Shown here piece after piece: positions 27,101 through 36,585 of a stretch of DNA of 64,000 nucleotides. Numbering within the stretch: the first letter of the stretch is position 1; every line of letters starts with the position of its first letter. The notes beneath the pieces were generated by a model. It made no database searches. It was not told the DNA's origin and was given only the letters and a program-made list of their open reading frames with translations. This DNA comes from Bacteroidales bacterium (GTDB lineage: Bacteria > Bacteroidota > Bacteroidia > Bacteroidales > F082), in NCBI GenBank assembly GCA_030683155.1, contig JAUXMV010000090.1, positions 1 to 64,000 on the forward strand, read 5' to 3'. A program made the position numbers and the translations under genes.

Positions 27101-28031
27101 ACATCATATAAAAGTATCCTCCATCACCCCAGTTTGCACCATAAGAGTTGGCAACTTTTAATCCGCCAATTTCCCAGTCGCGCATATCGACAATACCATC
27201 GCCATTGATGTCGAGGTGGTTTGTGAATTGTCCGTCGGAGTTGTAATCGTAACGAATACTGTCGTTATAACCAACAATTGTCATTGCATGCGTGGCATAA
27301 TTTCCGGGAAACTGAACGATGACTTTTTTCCCGGCTTCGGGGGTTCCATCCGGCAATGTGAGCAATGACCATGGACTTGCAGCGTTGAAATTGGCGACAC
27401 CTCCTGTGGCAGACCCTTCCAGATGATGAGCCAGCCAGTGTTTTAAAGTGAGCAAGCCTTCAGGTGTATCAGTTTTTATTTTTTCTACTGCCCTGATCCG
27501 GTTTTTCATTGCCTGATAATATTTGTTGTAACCGGAAATCCAGATCTTTCCGTCGTCGATGGCGATTCCACCATACTCATCTACTGTGGGTGTCCCAAGT
27601 GTCCTGAGGATTTCAAAACTGTGCATGTAATTTACCCCATACCAACCATCATAGCTCATAAAATTGTAAACGAAATGGCTTGGAAACTGATTTGTGGAGT
27701 CACTTGCCGAAACATCTCGTTTTCTGCACATTTCATAGGTAAAATTATAAGCTACACTTGCGGCCTGACCACAGGAGGCTCCAATCTGATTAAAGATCGG
27801 CCTGAAATAGGGGAGGGTGGAGTTGTCAATTAAGGCAGGTAGATTCATTGATCTGAACTCTTCAGGCAGCTTTCTTTCGGTAAGTGAATTTAGCCAGATC
27901 GAATCGTAAGTATCTATATATTTTGGATTTTCAGAACTTTTGGGATTTATTTCCTGTCCTGACGAATTGAAATGCAGAACTGAAAAAGTTGTTGTCAGAA
28001 AAAGACTCCAGAAAAATATTCGGGTTTTCAT
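24192..28031 (-). CDS. Papain-like (C1) T9SS type A secreted protein with calcium-loop insertion
   Basis: The 1279-residue product has a signal peptide (to about 26) and a papain-fold catalytic domain: Gln82 and Cys87 in NQIGASCGQ, His248 in NYATHAMTIVGYND and Asn295 in KVANSYGANWGDGG. Between His and Asn lies a dockerin/EF-hand-like loop, DINGDGIVDMRDWE (274-287). The middle holds beta-sandwich modules, including one with the SIEDGEDNQPDPSETFD motif that resembles those of the C25 protease at the window start. Near 985-1175 is a region like a ThuA/glutamine-amidotransferase fold (LYMEGSRTW). The end is a T9SS type A sorting domain (IRPNPSNANVEIEL, LVQIISGQKMVSSRLIRL). Peptidase activity is plausible but not certain. 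Confidence 0.85.
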   Translation of the reverse strand: MKTRIFFWSLFLTTTFSVLHFNSSGQEINPKSSENPKYIDTYDSIWLNSLTERKLPEEFRSMNLPALIDNSTLPYFRPIFNQIGASCGQAASVAYNFTYEMCRKRDVSASDSTNQFPSHFVYNFMSYDGWYGVNYMHSFEILRTLGTPTVDEYGGIAIDDGKIWISGYNKYYQAMKNRIRAVEKIKTDTPEGLLTLKHWLAHHLEGSATGGVANFNAASPWSLLTLPDGTPEAGKKVIVQFPGNYATHAMTIVGYNDSIRYDYNSDGQFTNHLDINGDGIVDMRDWEIGGLKVANSYGANWGDGGYFYMMYKLLAENIVDGGIWNHQVDILDVKEVYEPLLTIKLTIKHDRREQVRIMAGVSSDTANNTPDHLLSFPVFNFQGGPRYMQGGSTDPNNKTIEIGLDITPLLSFVEVGQFADFYLEVHENDPLSEGSGEIIHYSIIDYNGNEAQEFSCEEQNVHLTDNDITRLRVRHNPTFDKVKIETEQIPVFDAGYQMEASGGIEPLNWKLITPYHQQFFEDSFPEIGAEQLELEAPNLKFARKTLDFSFPFYGETYEEVFIHKDGFILFEEGIYPWPYYKDTYLLFRTMKNISAFLFTPIKYYPGTKQAEGIWYEGNEHQAAFRWKQPLMYYDQNIGDGEFAVILYPNGNIEYYFNDILVNENILWYSGVSAGNNSDFQLVKGSNERALPQNSFRLVPENIPQGISISNEGFLSGMIEDIENISNLCIKVIDDLGISDQKIFQISNDLRYEYKVVQTDDSPPQNGSTVWTELTVTNVSNSDINDLVATVSSNDSYLEIVSNQIAIGNLQAMSSITIPQAFEFSISFDCPDQHNFITDLSFVSNSMTRNGKMTFVSDAPEVYLAGKSIEDGEDNQPDPSETFDLILNFRNKGRARAQLASAILTTNDTYVSFNEGNSAIIGDIPPGHIRPANYTLTISPDCPFGHEIGFNVSIIDANNNQWNDTLSFQVGKFPLLVFNKAQNNLSASAITAALDSLQIQYVYSTTLPSNLDIYRAAIVCLGTYYTNTVLTQDEGALLSNYLLEGGKLYMEGSRTWRNDPQTAVHNKFNIQWLNINQGAYFNHLIGTNESFAHNMNFPFSGLYNVLLYHLTFQPPAFPLFYTDFSPTAYTMIGFEGFGYKTIGSMLEFGSYGSLENFEGRRNLMAEILIFFELEQFMVSVPEKEIAGLTNSIALSIRPNPSNANVEIELLSSEKDSQELKIFSIDGRLIKTIIFTPDSSSEKQVFQWDGKDENGIIMPKGVYLVQIISGQKMVSSRLIRL

Positions 28032-28058
28032 CAGGAAATGATATCTTTAATTAGATTC

Positions 28059-28066
28059 CAAAAGTA
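28059..28066 (-). promoter_or_regulatory. -7 box of the papain-like protein gene
   Basis: The minus strand reads TACTTTTG, matching TAnnTTTG, 28 bases before the ATG at 28031. Confidence 0.45.
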
Positions 28067-28178
28067 ATAAAAAGAGTAGAAGAAGGATATCGCTGATTCA
28101 ATTTTGAGGGTCAACCATAATAAAGCGGTTTTTCGGAAATGAAGATTGAAGAAAGACGGGGTTTTCAAAAAAAAATCC

Positions 28179-30818
28179 CTAAAACCTCACCGCTGCTTCT
28201 CCTATTGGTATACCCAATCTGAAGCCGGTATAGTTGTGTTTGCCGCCTTCAAAGCCTGTCACAACTTCGATATTGAACATCAGAAATATCTGGGAAACGC
28301 CGTAACCTATTTCGAGATATGGTTTGGAATCTTTTGTGATAAGGTTGTTCACAAAGAGGTTTTCCCGCATCAGACTGTTTCCTAAAAATGGTAGTCTTTT
28401 AATGAGAATTCGACTGTGTTCGTAATTCAGATGGGCTTGGAAATAATCAGCTTTGGTGCTTCTGTCATAGAAATGTAAAGTTCTGAACATCGAAAGTTTT
28501 TTACCTGAATTAATCCATAAAGGATTATTGCTGAAATGCTTATAATCTGCAAAGTAGATGTTGGAGGTGTTTAAAAAACTGCCGGCAGAAACTGTATAAT
28601 CAATCCTGCCATAGAGTCGCATGTCAAAACCATGCTTTATACCAACCTCAATTTGCTGAAACTGACTTTCACTGTCACCAATTCCTTTGATACCCTGTCG
28701 CCAAATTGCTGAGACAGTCGGATACCGCGAGTAAGCCATTTGTTTCCTGCCATTGCTAATTCTGTAAAAATGACGGTAGGTCCAACTCATTCCGGCTTCG
28801 AAAATGAAAGCCTTATTGTTTGAAATCAGTTCCGGATGATCAGCAATTGATGGGGGCATATTGGCTGTAAATTCTTTTCCTAGCCAGTTGGTGAAATAGA
28901 AATCAGTGTGATTTTCAAGTTTTTCTCTTTTGGCATATTCAGCGCTTAAGCTAAAAACAAGTCCATTTGTAATGTCTGTTTCGTGGCTTAATTTCAAAAA
29001 ATCTTTCTCGTAAAGCTTCAAAAAGTTTTGTCTTGCAAAAAGTGTTGTGAAAACATTAAAGAAGGGTATGATTCCATCATCAGCATTAAAATCATTTGTG
29101 GTGCGACCTCCGCTGATTTTGAAGGATGCTCTTTTCATAGGATCATATAAATATTTTGCAGAGACAACTCCTCCGGTACTTTTTCGGGCAAAAGCAAAAT
29201 GTATATTTCCATCAATGTATAATTGTTTACCTGAAGTGGCATCATACAGCAATCCAAACTTTTTGTCAAACAAGAATCCATCAACGGTGTTGAAGGAAAA
29301 TGAGCTTAATCCAATAAGACCATTATGTTTAAGTTTGATTTTAGGTGCAATCTTTCTATAGGTTGAGCCAAAAAGTATTTCATTAAATAAGCTGCTTTTC
29401 TTTTTGCTAAGTGTATCAGCATTTGAGCTGTCTGCCGGTTTTTCATCAAAACTTTCTAATTCACCTGTTGTTAAGGGGACGGTTCTGGCTTGATTCCAGA
29501 AATCCGGGGTTCTTAATTTTGCACTGTCAGCTATTTCTGTATTTCTCGGCTTAATTTCCAGCGGTGGCTTTTTTTGAGTGGCCGTTGCTTCCATGCGAAT
29601 CAATTTGTTGAGTTCGCGCATTTCTTTATTGGAAAGGTCTTGCTGGTCCACAAGTTCAGCCACTCTTTGCTGCGTCTTTGTAGGCGGCTCATTCTTTTTG
29701 CTTTGTGATGTTTTTATTGCGTTGGCAACAAGATCTTCAAGTGCTTTTAGCTCAGATTCTTCTTCAGCAAGCATCTTTGCATAAAAACTGTGGTCTACTT
29801 CAGGGTTTAGTTTCACATCATAGTCGTTAACAGTAACCACATAACGAAAAGTAGCTTTACCACCCAAAGCCTCAACCAATATGTCAAAATCGTGGCTTAA
29901 AGGCATCCATACCAAAGGTTTCACTTCCTGGTAAACTTGTCTGAGTCGTAATTTAAACATATTTTGCTCTACCTTCAGATCGACTGAATGTATGTTCCAG
30001 CTTCCTTCGCGTATAAAAATTGTTCCACGGTAAAGATCCTGTCCTTTTCTTTTGGGAATTACACTTATTTTATTCACTGTCCGCCCGTTCTCCACGAAAG
30101 TGCCGTCAAGCCTGTAACGGTAAACCGAAAATGCATCTCTGCTAAGCGGTGAAATTATGCCATTAATATCATTATAAAGACTTATTGTCACAAACTCCAT
30201 TGGATTGGTATCGTTGTCAGGCCCAGAGCTGCGGGTGGATAAAACTTTCGTCCGAAGCGGTTCCCCTTTTTTAAAACTTATTTCTGAAAGTGTCTCTGTG
30301 ACGAAATATTTGCCTTCCACGATGCCATCTTTTTTCAACTGACGCCGCATCAGGGCAGGAATCTTCACCGGTACACCTGTTCCTTTCAGATAAACTTTTG
30401 CAGAATACTCTGATACCTGATTGCGGTAATATTGACTCATGCCAATTGCTTTTCGCATAACGAAATAGGCAGGATCTTCTCCGCTTGCTGTTACAATAAC
30501 CTCAGCCAGATTATAATGTTGTATGTTTAATATCACATCAAGCGTAACAACTTTTGAGTCTAAGCTGATAAGTTCTTTGTGTGTCTGATATCCGAGATAT
30601 TGAAAAAGTAATTCATGCTCGCCGACAGGCAAAAAAAGCTGATATTCTCCCTCCATGTTTGCGGTAGTGCCTTTTTGAAGCTGAGGATTGTAAATAGAAG
30701 CAAATGGAATGGGTTTTGAGTTTGCATCTCGAATTACTCCTTTTACCTCTTGACCATTTGAGAGTTGTGGCAGAAAAAGTGAGAAAATCAATAAAATATT
30801 CAGTAATAAATGGTTCAT
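28179..30818 (-). CDS. DUF5686 outer-membrane protein with carboxypeptidase-regulatory-like domain
   Basis: I start this gene at ATG 30818 (879 residues). A TTG at 30833 is in frame, but a -7 box at 30836-30843 puts the transcript start at or after that codon. The product has a signal peptide ending SNGQE, a CarboxypepD_reg-like beta domain (about 24-105, VKGVIRDANSKPIPFASI) and a short plug-like AEVIVTASGEDPAY stretch. A DUF5686 region follows to the C-terminus with many aromatic amphipathic strands, so it is probably a beta barrel. A charged linker near 375-470 separates the halves. Substrate and role are unknown. Confidence 0.88.
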   Translation of the reverse strand: MNHLLLNILLIFSLFLPQLSNGQEVKGVIRDANSKPIPFASIYNPQLQKGTTANMEGEYQLFLPVGEHELLFQYLGYQTHKELISLDSKVVTLDVILNIQHYNLAEVIVTASGEDPAYFVMRKAIGMSQYYRNQVSEYSAKVYLKGTGVPVKIPALMRRQLKKDGIVEGKYFVTETLSEISFKKGEPLRTKVLSTRSSGPDNDTNPMEFVTISLYNDINGIISPLSRDAFSVYRYRLDGTFVENGRTVNKISVIPKRKGQDLYRGTIFIREGSWNIHSVDLKVEQNMFKLRLRQVYQEVKPLVWMPLSHDFDILVEALGGKATFRYVVTVNDYDVKLNPEVDHSFYAKMLAEEESELKALEDLVANAIKTSQSKKNEPPTKTQQRVAELVDQQDLSNKEMRELNKLIRMEATATQKKPPLEIKPRNTEIADSAKLRTPDFWNQARTVPLTTGELESFDEKPADSSNADTLSKKKSSLFNEILFGSTYRKIAPKIKLKHNGLIGLSSFSFNTVDGFLFDKKFGLLYDATSGKQLYIDGNIHFAFARKSTGGVVSAKYLYDPMKRASFKISGGRTTNDFNADDGIIPFFNVFTTLFARQNFLKLYEKDFLKLSHETDITNGLVFSLSAEYAKREKLENHTDFYFTNWLGKEFTANMPPSIADHPELISNNKAFIFEAGMSWTYRHFYRISNGRKQMAYSRYPTVSAIWRQGIKGIGDSESQFQQIEVGIKHGFDMRLYGRIDYTVSAGSFLNTSNIYFADYKHFSNNPLWINSGKKLSMFRTLHFYDRSTKADYFQAHLNYEHSRILIKRLPFLGNSLMRENLFVNNLITKDSKPYLEIGYGVSQIFLMFNIEVVTGFEGGKHNYTGFRLGIPIGEAAVRF

Positions 30819-30835
30819 CCGGGTCGATTTCAAAG

Positions 30836-30843
30836 CAAAAATA
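30836..30843 (-). promoter_or_regulatory. -7 box of the DUF5686 gene
   Basis: The minus strand reads TATTTTTG, a full TAnnTTTG match, 17 bases before ATG 30818. It argues against translation from the upstream TTG at 30833. Confidence 0.5.
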
Positions 30844-30972
30844 GATAAACTAACCGGTGAAATTCAGAGCTTCACAAATCTTAACACTTTATTTTGTGCA
30901 AATACAGAAAGATGTTTTTCAGAAAGGGTAAAATGTTCAAGCAAATAGCGCTCATCGAAGCATTAAACCAAT

Positions 30973-31010
30973 AAAAAAACCCGGATCTCATTGATGCCGG
31001 GCTTTTATTT
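30973..31010 (-). terminator. Terminator of the methylmalonyl-CoA mutase operon
   Basis: CCCGGATC (30980-30987) pairs with GATGCCGGG (30993-31001) with one bulged base. On the minus strand the stem is followed by a run of T (A-run 30973-30979). A T-rich side on the plus strand could make it work both ways. Confidence 0.7.
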
Positions 31011-31068
31011 TTTCAAAAAGTTTGATTTATGCCAATTCGAAAACCTACATAATCATTTCAATAAGTTA

Positions 31069-33222
31069 CTAACTTCTCATCTGAATCAAAATATCAAGCA
31101 TCTTGATGGCGGCTTCAGAAATGATTGTGCCGGGACCAAAAATAGCCACAGCGCCTGCATCATAAAGATATTGATAATCCTGATGTGGTATTACGCCACC
31201 CACGATGACCATGATGTCTTCACGCCCAAGCTTTTTGAGCTCTTCAATCACCTGAGGCACCAGCGTTTTGTGTCCGGCAGCAAGGCTTGAAACACCTAAA
31301 ACATGGACATCATTTTCAGCAGCCTGGCGTGCAGCTTCGGCTGGTGTCTGGAACAATGGTCCGATATCTACATCAAAGCCGATGTCTGCATAGCCTGTTG
31401 CAACAACTTTTGCTCCGCGGTCATGACCATCCTGACCCATTTTGGCTATCATTATACGCGGACGCCGACCTTCGAGTTTTGCAAACTCATCTGCCATTTC
31501 AGTGGCTTTGATGAAACTCTTGTCGCCACGGCTTTCATATGAATAAACGCCTGAAATGGAACGTATTACAGCTTTGTATCGACCAAATATTTTTTCACAG
31601 GCAGTTGAAATTTCTCCAAGTGAGGCTCTTTTGGAAGCAGCGTCAACAGCCAGTTCCAGCAGATTTCCTTCGCCCGTTTCGCACGAATGTGTGATGGCTT
31701 CAAGGGCTGCTATTACCTCAGCTTCATTGCGGTTTGCACGCAATTTATTAAGGCGTTCAATTTGTGAAAGACGAACTGCAGTATTGTCAATATCCAGAAT
31801 GTCTATCGGATCTTCTTTTTCGAGACGATATTTATTCACACCAACAATGATGTCTTTGTTTGAATCTATTCGGGCTTGTTTGCGTGCAGCTGCTTCTTCG
31901 ATACGCATTTTGGGCAAACCTGTTTCGATGGCTTTTGCCATTCCGCCCATAGCTTCGATTTCTTCGATATGAGCCCAGGCTTTTTCAACCAGCTCAGCAG
32001 TAAGCTTTTCGACATAGTATGAGCCGGCCCAGGGATCAACGGCTTTCGTGATATGGGTTTCTTCCTGTAGATAAATCTGTGTGTTGCGTGCAATTCGTGC
32101 AGAGGCATCTGTTGGAAGTGCGATGGCCTCATCCAGTGCGTTTGTGTGCAATGACTGTGTGTGACCGAGCGCTGCACCAAGGGCTTCAACGCATGTACGG
32201 GCTACATTGTTGTATGGATCTTGTTCTGTAAGACTCCAGCCAGAAGTCTGTGTATGTGTACGCAATGCCATCGACTTTAGCAGTTTGGGCTCAAACTGTT
32301 TTACGATTTTTGCCCAAAGAAGACGACCTGCCCTGAGTTTGGCTATTTCCATAAAATGATTCATTCCCAGCGCCCAGAAGAAGGAAAGCCGCGGTGCAAA
32401 AGCATCCACATCAAGACCGGCTTTCAGTCCGGTACGGATATAATCCAAACCATCGGCCAGCGTATAAGCTAGTTCAATGTCGGCGGTGGCACCGGCTTCT
32501 TGCATATGGTAGCCTGAAATAGAAATAGAATTGAACTTGGGCATTTTTTTCGAGGTAAACTCAAAAATATCTGCAATGATGCGCATCGAAGCATCCGGTG
32601 GATATATATAGGTGTTGCGCACCATAAACTCTTTCAGAATATCGTTTTGAATTGTTCCGGCCAGTTCTTCAAGTTTGGCACCCTGCTCTAAAGCCGTCAC
32701 GATATAAAAAGCCATGATGGGTAAAACAGCTCCGTTCATTGTCATTGATACCGACATTTTGTTGAGCGGTATCTGATCGAAAAGTATTTTCATATCAAGA
32801 ATGGAGTCTATAGCAACACCTGCTTTGCCAACATCGCCCTCAACACGCTCATGGTCTGAATCGTATCCGCGGTGTGTTGCAAGATCAAATGCCACTGACA
32901 AACCTTTTTGACCGGCAGCGAGATTGCGGCGGTAAAAAGCATTTGAATCTTCGGCAGTCGAAAATCCTGCATATTGGCGGATAGTCCAGGGTTGCATCAC
33001 ATACATGGTTGAATAGGGCCCATGCAAAAAAGGAGGGATGCCTGCTGCATAACGCAGATGCTCAATCCCTTTCAGGTCTTCTTTGTTGTAGGCTGGCTTC
33101 ACCTGAATATGTTCAGGTGTTTCCCATTCCGACACAACTTTATTTTTCAATTCCCATTGCTCAGTGCTGAGTCCGCTATCGGGAATATTTTTGATGTTGA
33201 TATTTTTGAAATTCGGTTTCAT
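31069..33222 (-). CDS. mutB: Methylmalonyl-CoA mutase large (catalytic) subunit
   Basis: The 717-residue protein interconverts succinyl-CoA and (R)-methylmalonyl-CoA with adenosylcobalamin. The TIM-barrel part has [19 protein letters not shown] (near 81), typical for the CoA and substrate channel, and the [10 protein letters not shown] loop. The C-terminal B12-binding domain (about 585-715) carries [15 protein letters not shown], whose D-x-H-x-x-G supplies the lower cobalt ligand, and the [11 protein letters not shown] and GGVIP segments. It follows mutA by 23 bases and ends before a terminator. No meaB-like chaperone or epimerase is in the window. Confidence 0.97.
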   Translation of the reverse strand: MKPNFKNINIKNIPDSGLSTEQWELKNKVVSEWETPEHIQVKPAYNKEDLKGIEHLRYAAGIPPFLHGPYSTMYVMQPWTIRQYAGFSTAEDSNAFYRRNLAAGQKGLSVAFDLATHRGYDSDHERVEGDVGKAGVAIDSILDMKILFDQIPLNKMSVSMTMNGAVLPIMAFYIVTALEQGAKLEELAGTIQNDILKEFMVRNTYIYPPDASMRIIADIFEFTSKKMPKFNSISISGYHMQEAGATADIELAYTLADGLDYIRTGLKAGLDVDAFAPRLSFFWALGMNHFMEIAKLRAGRLLWAKIVKQFEPKLLKSMALRTHTQTSGWSLTEQDPYNNVARTCVEALGAALGHTQSLHTNALDEAIALPTDASARIARNTQIYLQEETHITKAVDPWAGSYYVEKLTAELVEKAWAHIEEIEAMGGMAKAIETGLPKMRIEEAAARKQARIDSNKDIIVGVNKYRLEKEDPIDILDIDNTAVRLSQIERLNKLRANRNEAEVIAALEAITHSCETGEGNLLELAVDAASKRASLGEISTACEKIFGRYKAVIRSISGVYSYESRGDKSFIKATEMADEFAKLEGRRPRIMIAKMGQDGHDRGAKVVATGYADIGFDVDIGPLFQTPAEAARQAAENDVHVLGVSSLAAGHKTLVPQVIEELKKLGREDIMVIVGGVIPHQDYQYLYDAGAVAIFGPGTIISEAAIKMLDILIQMRS

Positions 33223-33245
33223 CGCTTTCTTTTTCGTTGTAATTC

Positions 33246-35129
33246 CTATTGATTGATGCCTAATTGCTCTTGCAAAGCTTGAAGTGTTTCCAGCACATTC
33301 GACCTGACATGAATAAAATGTTTCATTCCTGCAGCCTTAAGTTCTTCAGCCAATTCAGTTGGATAGCCTGCAAGTGCCACAGCAGCTTCGTTTTTGAGTG
33401 CTTCAAAAATGAGGGCTGCATTTCCGGTATATTCTTCATCAGCGCTGCAGATGACAACTATTTCTGGTTTTTGAGACTTTGCTGCTTCAATACCTTCTTC
33501 AATGGTTTTGAAACCCAAATTGTCGATTACCTCAAAACCTGCACAGGCAAAGAAATTTGATGCAAAAGTGGCTCTGGCTTTTCTCATGGCAACATTGCCA
33601 AAAGTAAACATCCATGCAGTAGGTCTTTTATTGGTTTTGCTGAAAATATCCGTTTTGTAGCGTAACATTTCAAAAGCCTGGGCGCCACGGTATATTTTTA
33701 TTGTTTCAATTTCGGCTTCGGCTGAGGTCTTGTCTGTTGCGCTGAAAATGTCAGATGAAAGCTCTTTTTCAATTTTTTCGTTGAAATTTGGATATTGATT
33801 TGTTCCGAGCAATATTTCGCGGCGCATGGCAATATTCAGGTCACGCTTTCTGGCGCTCTCATTGATCATGTTTTGAATTAGGCCTTTTTTCAATGCTGCA
33901 ATATAACCGCCATCTTCATCAATTTTAAGGAAAAGCTTCCAGGCTTCATCCACAAGCATCCGGGTAAGGTTTTCGATATAGTAGGAACCTGCGGCAGGGT
34001 CGGCAATTTTATCAAGATATGACTCTTCTTTTAGAACAAGTTGCTGGTTGCGTGCAATACGTTCAGCAAAATCTGTCGGCGTCTCATAGGCTGCATCAAA
34101 AGGTAAAACCTTGAATGAGTCAACACCGCCAAGCACGGCTGACATGGTACTTGTAGTTGTACGAAGCAAATTTACATGTGGATCATAAACAGTGAAATTC
34201 CAGCTGGCGTTTTCTGCATGAATAAACATTCTGCCGTTTCGGGCATCGTTAAGGCCATAAGCATTCACTATTTGCGCCCAAAGTAAACGGTAGGCACGAA
34301 TTTTTGCCATTTCCATAAAGTAGCTGGAACCGACTGCCAGATTGAATTTCATTTTTGGCGCTACTTCGCCGATAAATAGCCCTTTATCAGTAAGTCGAGT
34401 GAGATATTCGCTGCCTGCTGACAATGTAAATGCCATTTCCTGTGCAATGGTTGCGCCAGCATTTGCAAAAATATGTCCATTAACAGCAATAACGAGATAA
34501 TTAGGAAGGGCTTTCGCTGCTTTGATGAGTTCATAGGCTGTACAAAAATCAGCATCTTCATTGTCATACCAGCGGCCACGACGACTGAAGCGCGAGATGG
34601 GATCGAAGTTTACTGAACCGCAAATTTTGTCAAGCGGACGATTATACTTTCGAACGAGTTTATCCATTATCCCTACGATCTCCATCTGTTGAGAGGTTCC
34701 TGTAAAGTTGATTTCCGCAATATCAGCGCGAATGTTTTTCAGCAATGCTTCAATATCGTCAATGCTGTAATGTTTTTTGCAATCAAGTTCAAAACCCAGT
34801 GCATCAACGCCTTTCATAAGAATATCCAGCGCTTTTTCATTGGCGGCTTTGATGTCGTCAACACGGATATCTTGTCTTACAAGCCACTCGTTTCCTGTCG
34901 CTTTATTTCCTCTTATAAACGGAAAATCCCCTGGAAAAGATTTTAACCAAGGAATATTTTCAAGATGTTCGGCTCTGTAATATGGCTTTACAGCAATGCC
35001 TTCATTGGTTTTCCAGATTAGTTTTTTGTCATAATCAGCCCCTTTCAGATCTTTCATAATCTGTTCTTCCCATTGCTCGGTTGTAACAGGTGGAAATTCG
35101 CTGAAAAGCTTTTTTATTGTGTTCTCCAT
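33246..35129 (-). CDS. mutA: Methylmalonyl-CoA mutase small subunit
   Basis: The 627-residue protein has the same barrel-plus-B12-domain fold as the large subunit, but the C-terminal domain (from about 500) lacks the D-x-H-x-x-G cobalt-ligand motif, as expected for the non-catalytic subunit. Family segments such as [16 protein letters not shown] at the N-terminus and [13 protein letters not shown] (near 377) are present. It is the first gene of the mutA-mutB operon, with a -7 box at 35205-35212. The complex probably serves propionate or succinate metabolism. Confidence 0.95.
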   Translation of the reverse strand: MENTIKKLFSEFPPVTTEQWEEQIMKDLKGADYDKKLIWKTNEGIAVKPYYRAEHLENIPWLKSFPGDFPFIRGNKATGNEWLVRQDIRVDDIKAANEKALDILMKGVDALGFELDCKKHYSIDDIEALLKNIRADIAEINFTGTSQQMEIVGIMDKLVRKYNRPLDKICGSVNFDPISRFSRRGRWYDNEDADFCTAYELIKAAKALPNYLVIAVNGHIFANAGATIAQEMAFTLSAGSEYLTRLTDKGLFIGEVAPKMKFNLAVGSSYFMEMAKIRAYRLLWAQIVNAYGLNDARNGRMFIHAENASWNFTVYDPHVNLLRTTTSTMSAVLGGVDSFKVLPFDAAYETPTDFAERIARNQQLVLKEESYLDKIADPAAGSYYIENLTRMLVDEAWKLFLKIDEDGGYIAALKKGLIQNMINESARKRDLNIAMRREILLGTNQYPNFNEKIEKELSSDIFSATDKTSAEAEIETIKIYRGAQAFEMLRYKTDIFSKTNKRPTAWMFTFGNVAMRKARATFASNFFACAGFEVIDNLGFKTIEEGIEAAKSQKPEIVVICSADEEYTGNAALIFEALKNEAAVALAGYPTELAEELKAAGMKHFIHVRSNVLETLQALQEQLGINQ

Positions 35130-35204
35130 ATCCTAAGTTTTTGTGAACTTACAAAGTTTAAAATAGAGCTTGTCTATCAACAAATAGAACAGCTATAACG
35201 GGCG

Positions 35205-35212
35205 CAAAATTA
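35205..35212 (-). promoter_or_regulatory. -7 box of the mutAB operon
   Basis: The minus strand reads TAATTTTG (TAnnTTTG), 75 bases before the mutA ATG. I see no cobalamin-riboswitch-like structure in the leader. Confidence 0.4.
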
Positions 35213-35300
35213 AGACAAAAAGCAAAATGACTGATAGTATGACTGAAATTATTGTTAACAAATTAACAGAAGCTATTTTTATTGGATTAATTCCTGAAAT

Positions 35301-35336
35301 AAAAAAGCCTGATTACAATACGCAATCAGGCTTTCA
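35301..35336 (-). terminator. Terminator of the coiled-coil lipoprotein gene
   Basis: Arms 35304-35314 (AAAGCCTGATT) and 35324-35334 (AATCAGGCTTT) are exact reverse complements, with a T-run on the minus strand (A-run 35301-35306). It lies 25 bases after the stop at 35361. Confidence 0.8.
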
Positions 35337-35360
35337 CGATCTTTATGTTTCAATGGAGCT

Positions 35361-36230
35361 TTAATCAATCATTACGACAAGATAGCGAGATGCACTCCAG
35401 AAATCATCCGGATGAAGGATGATCAGACTGTCGATGCTTTTTTCTCCGACAAACTCATAACTTGCAGCAGGGTGAATGCTCAACAACCGGGCCTTTTTAC
35501 TGAAAACAGCTAAGCCTTTGAGATCACGCAAATCTGCTCTTGTAAAAAGTGAAGGGTCGAATTCTTCACTTACTTTTCGGGTTGTTCCAATGCCAATAAA
35601 GCCACCTTCTTTGGCAACAATATTTTTCTCTTCGAGGTTTCTCTTGTTGCCAATGATGTACCAAACAGTATTCTTTTCAATAATCTGTTGTTCAATGACA
35701 CTGGCTTTTTCGCGACTCAAAGCTTCCATCGCATCAAGATTTTTTTCAAGATTTTCGATGGCTACATTTTTTCTGGCAAGAACTTGTTTCAGCTCGCTTA
35801 TTTCAATGTCTTTCTGGTCGATTTGAGCGCTCAGATTGGCAATCATGTTTTCGAGTTCTGTATTTTTGACCCTCGAGTTGCGCATCTGTGCTTTTAAATC
35901 TTCCAGGGTTTTTCTATTTTGAAGCAACAAATCATATATGGCATTGATATCCTGATTTATCTCATCCTGTTTGCTTTTCCGTGTTTCATTATCCCCTTCA
36001 GAAATCTGTGTGATCAGCCGCTCTTTCATTTTAATCTCCTGAAGATTTTGCTGAATAGCGTTAAAAGCCTTGATATATCCCATGGATATAGTGTCTTTTT
36101 CTACACTCAATGATTCAAGACTGTCAGCATAAACCGAAAGTCGTTCAATCTCTTTTTTATATTGTTCAGTACATGAAGTGCTGAGTATTATCAGTGCTCC
36201 AAAGGTTAGAAAATAAATTATTTTTCGCAT
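35361..36230 (-). CDS. Coiled-coil lipoprotein of unknown function
   Basis: The 289-residue product has a lipoprotein signal with the lipidated Cys at 20 (ILSTSCTEQ). A long heptad-rich coiled coil (about 25-190) is followed by a globular end (about 195-289) with NTVWYIIGNKRNLEEKNIV and ESIDSLIILHPDDFWSASRYLV. That C-terminal pattern recurs in Bacteroidota lipoproteins, but I know no function. It is monocistronic, with its own -7 box (36256-36263) and terminator. Confidence 0.85.
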   Translation of the reverse strand: MRKIIYFLTFGALIILSTSCTEQYKKEIERLSVYADSLESLSVEKDTISMGYIKAFNAIQQNLQEIKMKERLITQISEGDNETRKSKQDEINQDINAIYDLLLQNRKTLEDLKAQMRNSRVKNTELENMIANLSAQIDQKDIEISELKQVLARKNVAIENLEKNLDAMEALSREKASVIEQQIIEKNTVWYIIGNKRNLEEKNIVAKEGGFIGIGTTRKVSEEFDPSLFTRADLRDLKGLAVFSKKARLLSIHPAASYEFVGEKSIDSLIILHPDDFWSASRYLVVMID

Positions 36231-36585
36231 CGTAATTAAAAGTTAAATTGTGTTGCAAAGGTACAACTAGAAAAGTCGTTTTACAGGATTTTATAATAAA
36301 AAAGATGACTTTTAAATCAATGGATTAAAAACTGTATTTGACATGAATTAATAAAGTTATAACGCTGATTTCAAAGATTTAGTTTATCAGGTGGGATTGT
36401 TTTTTACCATCAAATTTGTCCCGCAATCCTGATGAGGCAAATGGCAATGCTTTGAGTCTTTATTTTGAGATTACCATAAATTGCTGCTTTAAAGAAATCT
36501 GTATCTTTGGCATGCAGCAATTATTTCAGAACAAAAATTGTTTCAGTTGAGGATTTAAAACTATTGATGAAAAAATGAATTTTAA
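36231..36585. other. Divergent intergenic region with two promoter boxes
   Basis: No gene is supported in these 355 AT-rich bases. A minus-strand -7 box TACCTTTG (36256-36263) serves the lipoprotein, and a plus-strand box TATCTTTG (36502-36509) lies 76 bases before the DUF2891 gene. An imperfect inverted pair (GGGATTG near 36393, CAATCC near 36424) is too weak to call. Confidence 0.5.

Noticed and set aside
35130-35360. Cobalamin riboswitch before the B12-dependent mutase genes
   Set aside because: I found no B12-box-like conserved core or long structured leader; only a -7 box and a terminator of the neighbouring gene are visible.
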